Of a stretch of DNA of 64,000 nucleotides, positions 61,082-64,000 are shown in pieces; position 1 is the first letter of the stretch; the number at the start of each line of letters is the position of its first letter. Where the stretch lies: the NCBI GenBank assembly GCA_039565995.1, contig CP154795.1:2604001-2668000 (forward strand), read 5' to 3'. This DNA comes from Propionibacteriaceae bacterium ZF39. Lineage in GTDB: Bacteria; Actinomycetota; Actinomycetes; Propionibacteriales; Propionibacteriaceae. Under the pieces are notes generated by a model, which saw only the letters and a program-made list of their open reading frames with translations, had not been told where the DNA came from and ran no database searches. The translations under genes were made by a program, and so were the position numbers.

Positions 61082-64000
61082 TCAGTCGCGGAGTCGCTGG
61101 GAGATGACGGTGGAGACTCCGTCGCCGCGCATCGTGACGCCATAGAGCGCATCGGCGATCTCCATCGTGCGCTTCTGGTGGGTGATGACGAGCAGCTGGG
61201 AGTTCTCCCGCAGCTGCTCATAGATCTCGAGCAGCCGCCCGAGGTTGGTGTCGTCGAGCGCCGCCTCGACCTCGTCGAGAATATAGAACGGGCTCGGGCG
61301 GGCGATGAACAGCGCGACCAGGAACGCCACCGCCACGAGCGAGCGTTCGCCGCCGGACAGCAGCGACAGCCGCTTCACCTTCTTGCCAGGCGGACGGGCC
61401 TCGACTTCGACGCCGGTGGTGAGCCACTCCCCCGGTTCGGTCAGCACGAGCCGGCCCTCCCCGCCCGGGAAGAGCCGGGAGAAGACCTGCTCGAACGCGA
61501 CTTCGACGTCGGCGTACGCCTCAGCGAACACCTGCTGCACCCGGCGGTCAACCTCGGCGATGATGTCGGTGAGGTCCTTGCGGGTGCGGCGGAGATCCTC
61601 CAGCTGCTCCGACAGGAACTGGTGGCGCTCCTGCAACGCATCGAACTCCTCCAGCGCGAGCGGATTGATCCGCCCCAGCTGCTTGAGGCCCTTCTCCGCT
61701 TTCGCCAGTCGCTTCTCCTGCTGCGCGCGGACGAAGGGCACGGGCTCCGGCTGCTCGTCATCCTCGGTCAGCGCCGTGCCATCGGGCCTGGTGAGCACCG
61801 GGATGAGCAGTTCGGGGCCGAACTCTGACGTCAGCGTTTCGGCCTCGAGACCGAGCTCGGTCATCGCACGTTCGGCCAGCGCGTCGACCTTCATGCGCTG
61901 CTGAGCGCGGGCCATCTCCTCGCGGTGGACTGTGTCGACGAGTTTCTGCAGCTCATCGCCCAACTCGCGCGTGCGCGCCCGGGCGCGGCGTACGACCTGG
62001 TCAGCCTCCACCCGCGCCGCCTCGGCCTGTTCCTTCTCCCGGGCCGCCGCATTCCGGGAATCTTCGACATGTGCCAACAACGTGACCGCGGCGGACTGCA
62101 CCGCCTGGGCCGTCCAGGCCTCGATCTCGAGCCGTCGGCGGCGGGCCTCGGCCTTGGCGCGCGCGGCGCGTTCGTGTTGGGCTGCGCGGCGCAGCGAGTC
62201 GGCCCGGCCGGAGAGGCCGCGGACGCGTTCCTCGGAGGTACGCAGGGCCAGGCGCGCGTCCATTTCGGCCTGTCGGTGGGCGCGCGCGAGCTCCGCGAGT
62301 CGATCGCGCTCGGTGGGGTCGACCTCATCGTCGATCTCCTCGGCGGAGGCGCGTTCGAGCCGGGCCTCGAGCTCGGTGAGCTGGGCCTCGTTGGTCGCGC
62401 GGGACTCCTCCGCACGCTCCATCGACGCGGCGAGCCGCTGGGCTTCGCCCGAGGCCTGGGTCGCGGTGGACTGCAGCTGGCCGAGCTCCTCGGCGAGGGC
62501 CGCCATGGCGGCGTCGGATTCGTGGAGGCGGGCGAGCGTACGCTCCACCTCGGCCCGGGCATCGGACTGGCGACGCGTGAGCTCGCCCAGGGAGAACCGC
62601 AGCCGTTCCACCGTGTGATTGGCTTCGATCAGTTTCTGTTCGGCGTCGTCAACGGCGGCCTGGGCCTCGATGAGCGACTGGCCGCCGGCCGTGCCGCCCG
62701 TGACGAACCAGAGCGACACCAGGTCGCCGGCGCGGGTCACGGCGGTGACATCCGGCAGTTGTTCGACCAGCCGACGGGCGGCCGCCAGGTCGTCGACGAC
62801 CGCAGTCTTGCGGAGGACCCGCGCGACCGCGGGGCGGAGTTGCTCGGCACACGCCACGGTGTCGACCACATAGCGCGCCCAGTCTGGAAGTCGGGGCCAC
62901 ACCTCGTGATCGTTGATCTCACCATGCAGGAGCAGACCGGCACGTCCGAGATCCTCGCGGCGCAACAGGTCCACGGCCTGCACCGCGGCCTCGACGTCGG
63001 ACACCGCCACCGCATCGGCGGCCGCACCGAAGGCAGCCGACACCGCCGTCTCATAGCCGGATTCGACCTGGACCAGACCGGCCACCGAGCCGAGCAGGCC
63101 GTCGACACGATCGCTCGCCGCCAGCAGCGCGGCCGAGGCGTCCTTGCGCTCGAGCCCGAGGCGCAGCGCCTCGAGCCGCGCGGTGGCTGCGGCCCGATCC
63201 GCGTTGGCCTTTTGTTCCGCCTGCTGCAGCTCGGTGAGCCGGGCTTCGACGGCTTCGAGTTGCTCTTCGGCGGCGTCGTGTTCCGCATCGAGGTTGCCCT
63301 CACCGGCGTCGAGCCCGGCCACCCGGGTTTCCTGGGCGGTGAACTCCCTTCGGGCGCGCTCGGCGCGGGCCACAGCTGCATCGCGGGCTTCAGCCGTGCG
63401 ACCCAGTTCGGCGATGATCGCCTCGGCACGGGACCGTGCGGAGGCCACCTGGCCCTGCAGCCGGGCGAGGCCTTCCCGTCGGTCGGCGATGGCGCGGAGC
63501 TGGTCGTTGAGTCGCTTCTCCTCGGCGGCGTGCGCGGATTCTGTCGCGCCTCGTTGGCGACCGGCCTCGTCGAGAGCGGCAGCCAGTCGGTCGGTTTCGG
63601 CCCGGAGCTCGCGCTCCTGTTCGGCCACCTGGGCGGCCTCGGCCTCGAGCTGCTCGGGATCACGGCCCGGGCGCTGTTCCCCGGCCTGCCCGGCCGTCGC
63701 GCTGCGGACGCGTTCGCCCGCGATCGACATCGTGGTGCTGACACGCTCGCGCAGGGCGGACAGGGCGTACCAGGTCTCCTGCGCAGCGACCGCGGCGGGC
63801 TGCGCGGCCCGCATGAGTTCCTCGGCCTCGGCCTCGGCGGCCCGGGACTCCTCCAGCAGCCGCTCGACCTCGTCACGACGCTCCCGGATCGCGGACTCGT
63901 CGGCCAGGTCCGATTCGAGCGCCAGGGTGGCCTGCACCAGATCGTCGGCCAAGAGCCGGGCTCGCGCGTCCCGCACCTCCGCCTGGATAACGGCCGCGCG
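61082..64000 (-). CDS. smc: Chromosome segregation protein SMC (5' end beyond right edge)
   Basis: C-terminal 972 or so residues. From the right: coiled coil, hinge (LLGSVAGLVQVESGYETAVSAAFGAAADAVAV ... LPDVTAVTRAGDLVSLWFVTGG), second long coil rich in Ala/Glu/Arg, then the C-terminal ATPase lobe with signature SLLSGGERSLVAVAFLVALF, Walker B FYILDEVEAALDDTN and D-loop. Folds and segregates chromosomes with ScpAB. Upstream of ftsY as usual. The N-terminal Walker A is outside the window. Confidence 0.96.
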   Translation of the reverse strand, partial: RAAVIQAEVRDARARLLADDLVQATLALESDLADESAIRERRDEVERLLEESRAAEAEAEELMRAAQPAAVAAQETWYALSALRERVSTTMSIAGERVRSATAGQAGEQRPGRDPEQLEAEAAQVAEQERELRAETDRLAAALDEAGRQRGATESAHAAEEKRLNDQLRAIADRREGLARLQGQVASARSRAEAIIAELGRTAEARDAAVARAERARREFTAQETRVAGLDAGEGNLDAEHDAAEEQLEAVEARLTELQQAEQKANADRAAATARLEALRLGLERKDASAALLAASDRVDGLLGSVAGLVQVESGYETAVSAAFGAAADAVAVSDVEAAVQAVDLLRREDLGRAGLLLHGEINDHEVWPRLPDWARYVVDTVACAEQLRPAVARVLRKTAVVDDLAAARRLVEQLPDVTAVTRAGDLVSLWFVTGGTAGGQSLIEAQAAVDDAEQKLIEANHTVERLRFSLGELTRRQSDARAEVERTLARLHESDAAMAALAEELGQLQSTATQASGEAQRLAASMERAEESRATNEAQLTELEARLERASAEEIDDEVDPTERDRLAELARAHRQAEMDARLALRTSEERVRGLSGRADSLRRAAQHERAARAKAEARRRRLEIEAWTAQAVQSAAVTLLAHVEDSRNAAAREKEQAEAARVEADQVVRRARARTRELGDELQKLVDTVHREEMARAQQRMKVDALAERAMTELGLEAETLTSEFGPELLIPVLTRPDGTALTEDDEQPEPVPFVRAQQEKRLAKAEKGLKQLGRINPLALEEFDALQERHQFLSEQLEDLRRTRKDLTDIIAEVDRRVQQVFAEAYADVEVAFEQVFSRLFPGGEGRLVLTEPGEWLTTGVEVEARPPGKKVKRLSLLSGGERSLVAVAFLVALFIARPSPFYILDEVEAALDDTNLGRLLEIYEQLRENSQLLVITHQKRTMEIADALYGVTMRGDGVSTVISQRLRD

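Noticed and set aside
1-64000. CRISPR array, rRNA operon, prophage or a biosynthetic gene cluster
   Set aside because: No regularly spaced repeats, no rRNA sequence, no phage structural or integrase genes and no synthase genes were seen; the only mobile DNA is the two nested IS elements and the cassette region.

Overview
The window is high-GC DNA, densely coded on both strands. It comes from a mycothiol-making actinomycete, tentatively a member of the Propionibacteriales. The evidence is mshC, the SCO1664/DUF3090/phosphomutase-like trio, DUF2469, DUF5703, several F420/deazaflavin-type enzymes, and the order smc - ftsY - ffh - rpsP - KH - rimM - trmD - rplS - lepB - rnhB - DUF2469 - yraN - yifB - dprA. 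No species is claimed.

Layout. 1-2.2 kb: end of an alpha/beta hydrolase gene, an SseB-like gene, a small membrane protein and a repeat-bearing spacer. 2.2-5.1 kb (minus): mshC, then hisE-hisG-PH protein. 5.2-10.4 kb: an accessory island between mshC and the SCO1664 gene. It holds three translationally coupled toxin/immunity-like pairs, all on the minus strand, and an IS3-family element (7446-10239) interrupted by an IS256-family element (7661-9110). 10.4-13.6 kb: SCO1664, DUF3090 and histidine-phosphatase genes, then uppP. 13.6-22.6 kb: F420-type LLM enzyme, aldo/keto reductase, secreted peptidase-like hydrolase, a NarL-type response regulator with an unusual tandem-module histidine kinase, a MazEF-like pair and DUF5703. 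22.7 kb: tRNA-Leu(GAG). 22.9-27 kb: quinone-reductase-like MDR enzyme and a heavy-metal cluster (P1B ATPase, metallochaperone, His/Met-rich DUF5134 protein). 27-30 kb: PdxR with divergent pdxST, making pyridoxal phosphate. 30-33.9 kb: fumC, an MFS exporter, an HTH-only RpiR protein and a membrane protein. 34-40.6 kb (minus): rplS, lepB, rnhB, DUF2469, yraN, yifB, dprA, with one plus-strand FAH-family gene inside. 40.8-45.1 kb: lipoprotein and the succinate dehydrogenase operon. 45.3-48.5 kb: deacetylase lipoprotein and an orphan peptide-type binding protein. 48.7-50.7 kb: rpsP-KH-rimM-trmD. 51-57.4 kb: a DUF4034-like/M16 peptidase pair, a SatD-like regulator pair, an amidohydrolase and ffh. 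57.5-64 kb: lipoprotein, ftsY, deazaflavin oxidoreductase, C-C-hydrolase-like enzyme, a small membrane protein and smc, which runs off the right edge.

Two signals stand out. First, the island looks like a graveyard of displaced C-terminal cassettes from a polymorphic toxin. A metallopeptidase-type toxin tip sits with its coupled partner, and a 38-bp near-identical repeat encoding a shared L-ATxKPGTGR junction precedes two of the tips. Second, the palindrome GGCGTACGCC and its half site GTACGCC are scattered through the chromosome-like parts in all reading frames, but are almost absent between 3.9 and 10.5 kb. This marks that stretch as different and suggests a HIP1-like genome signature word.
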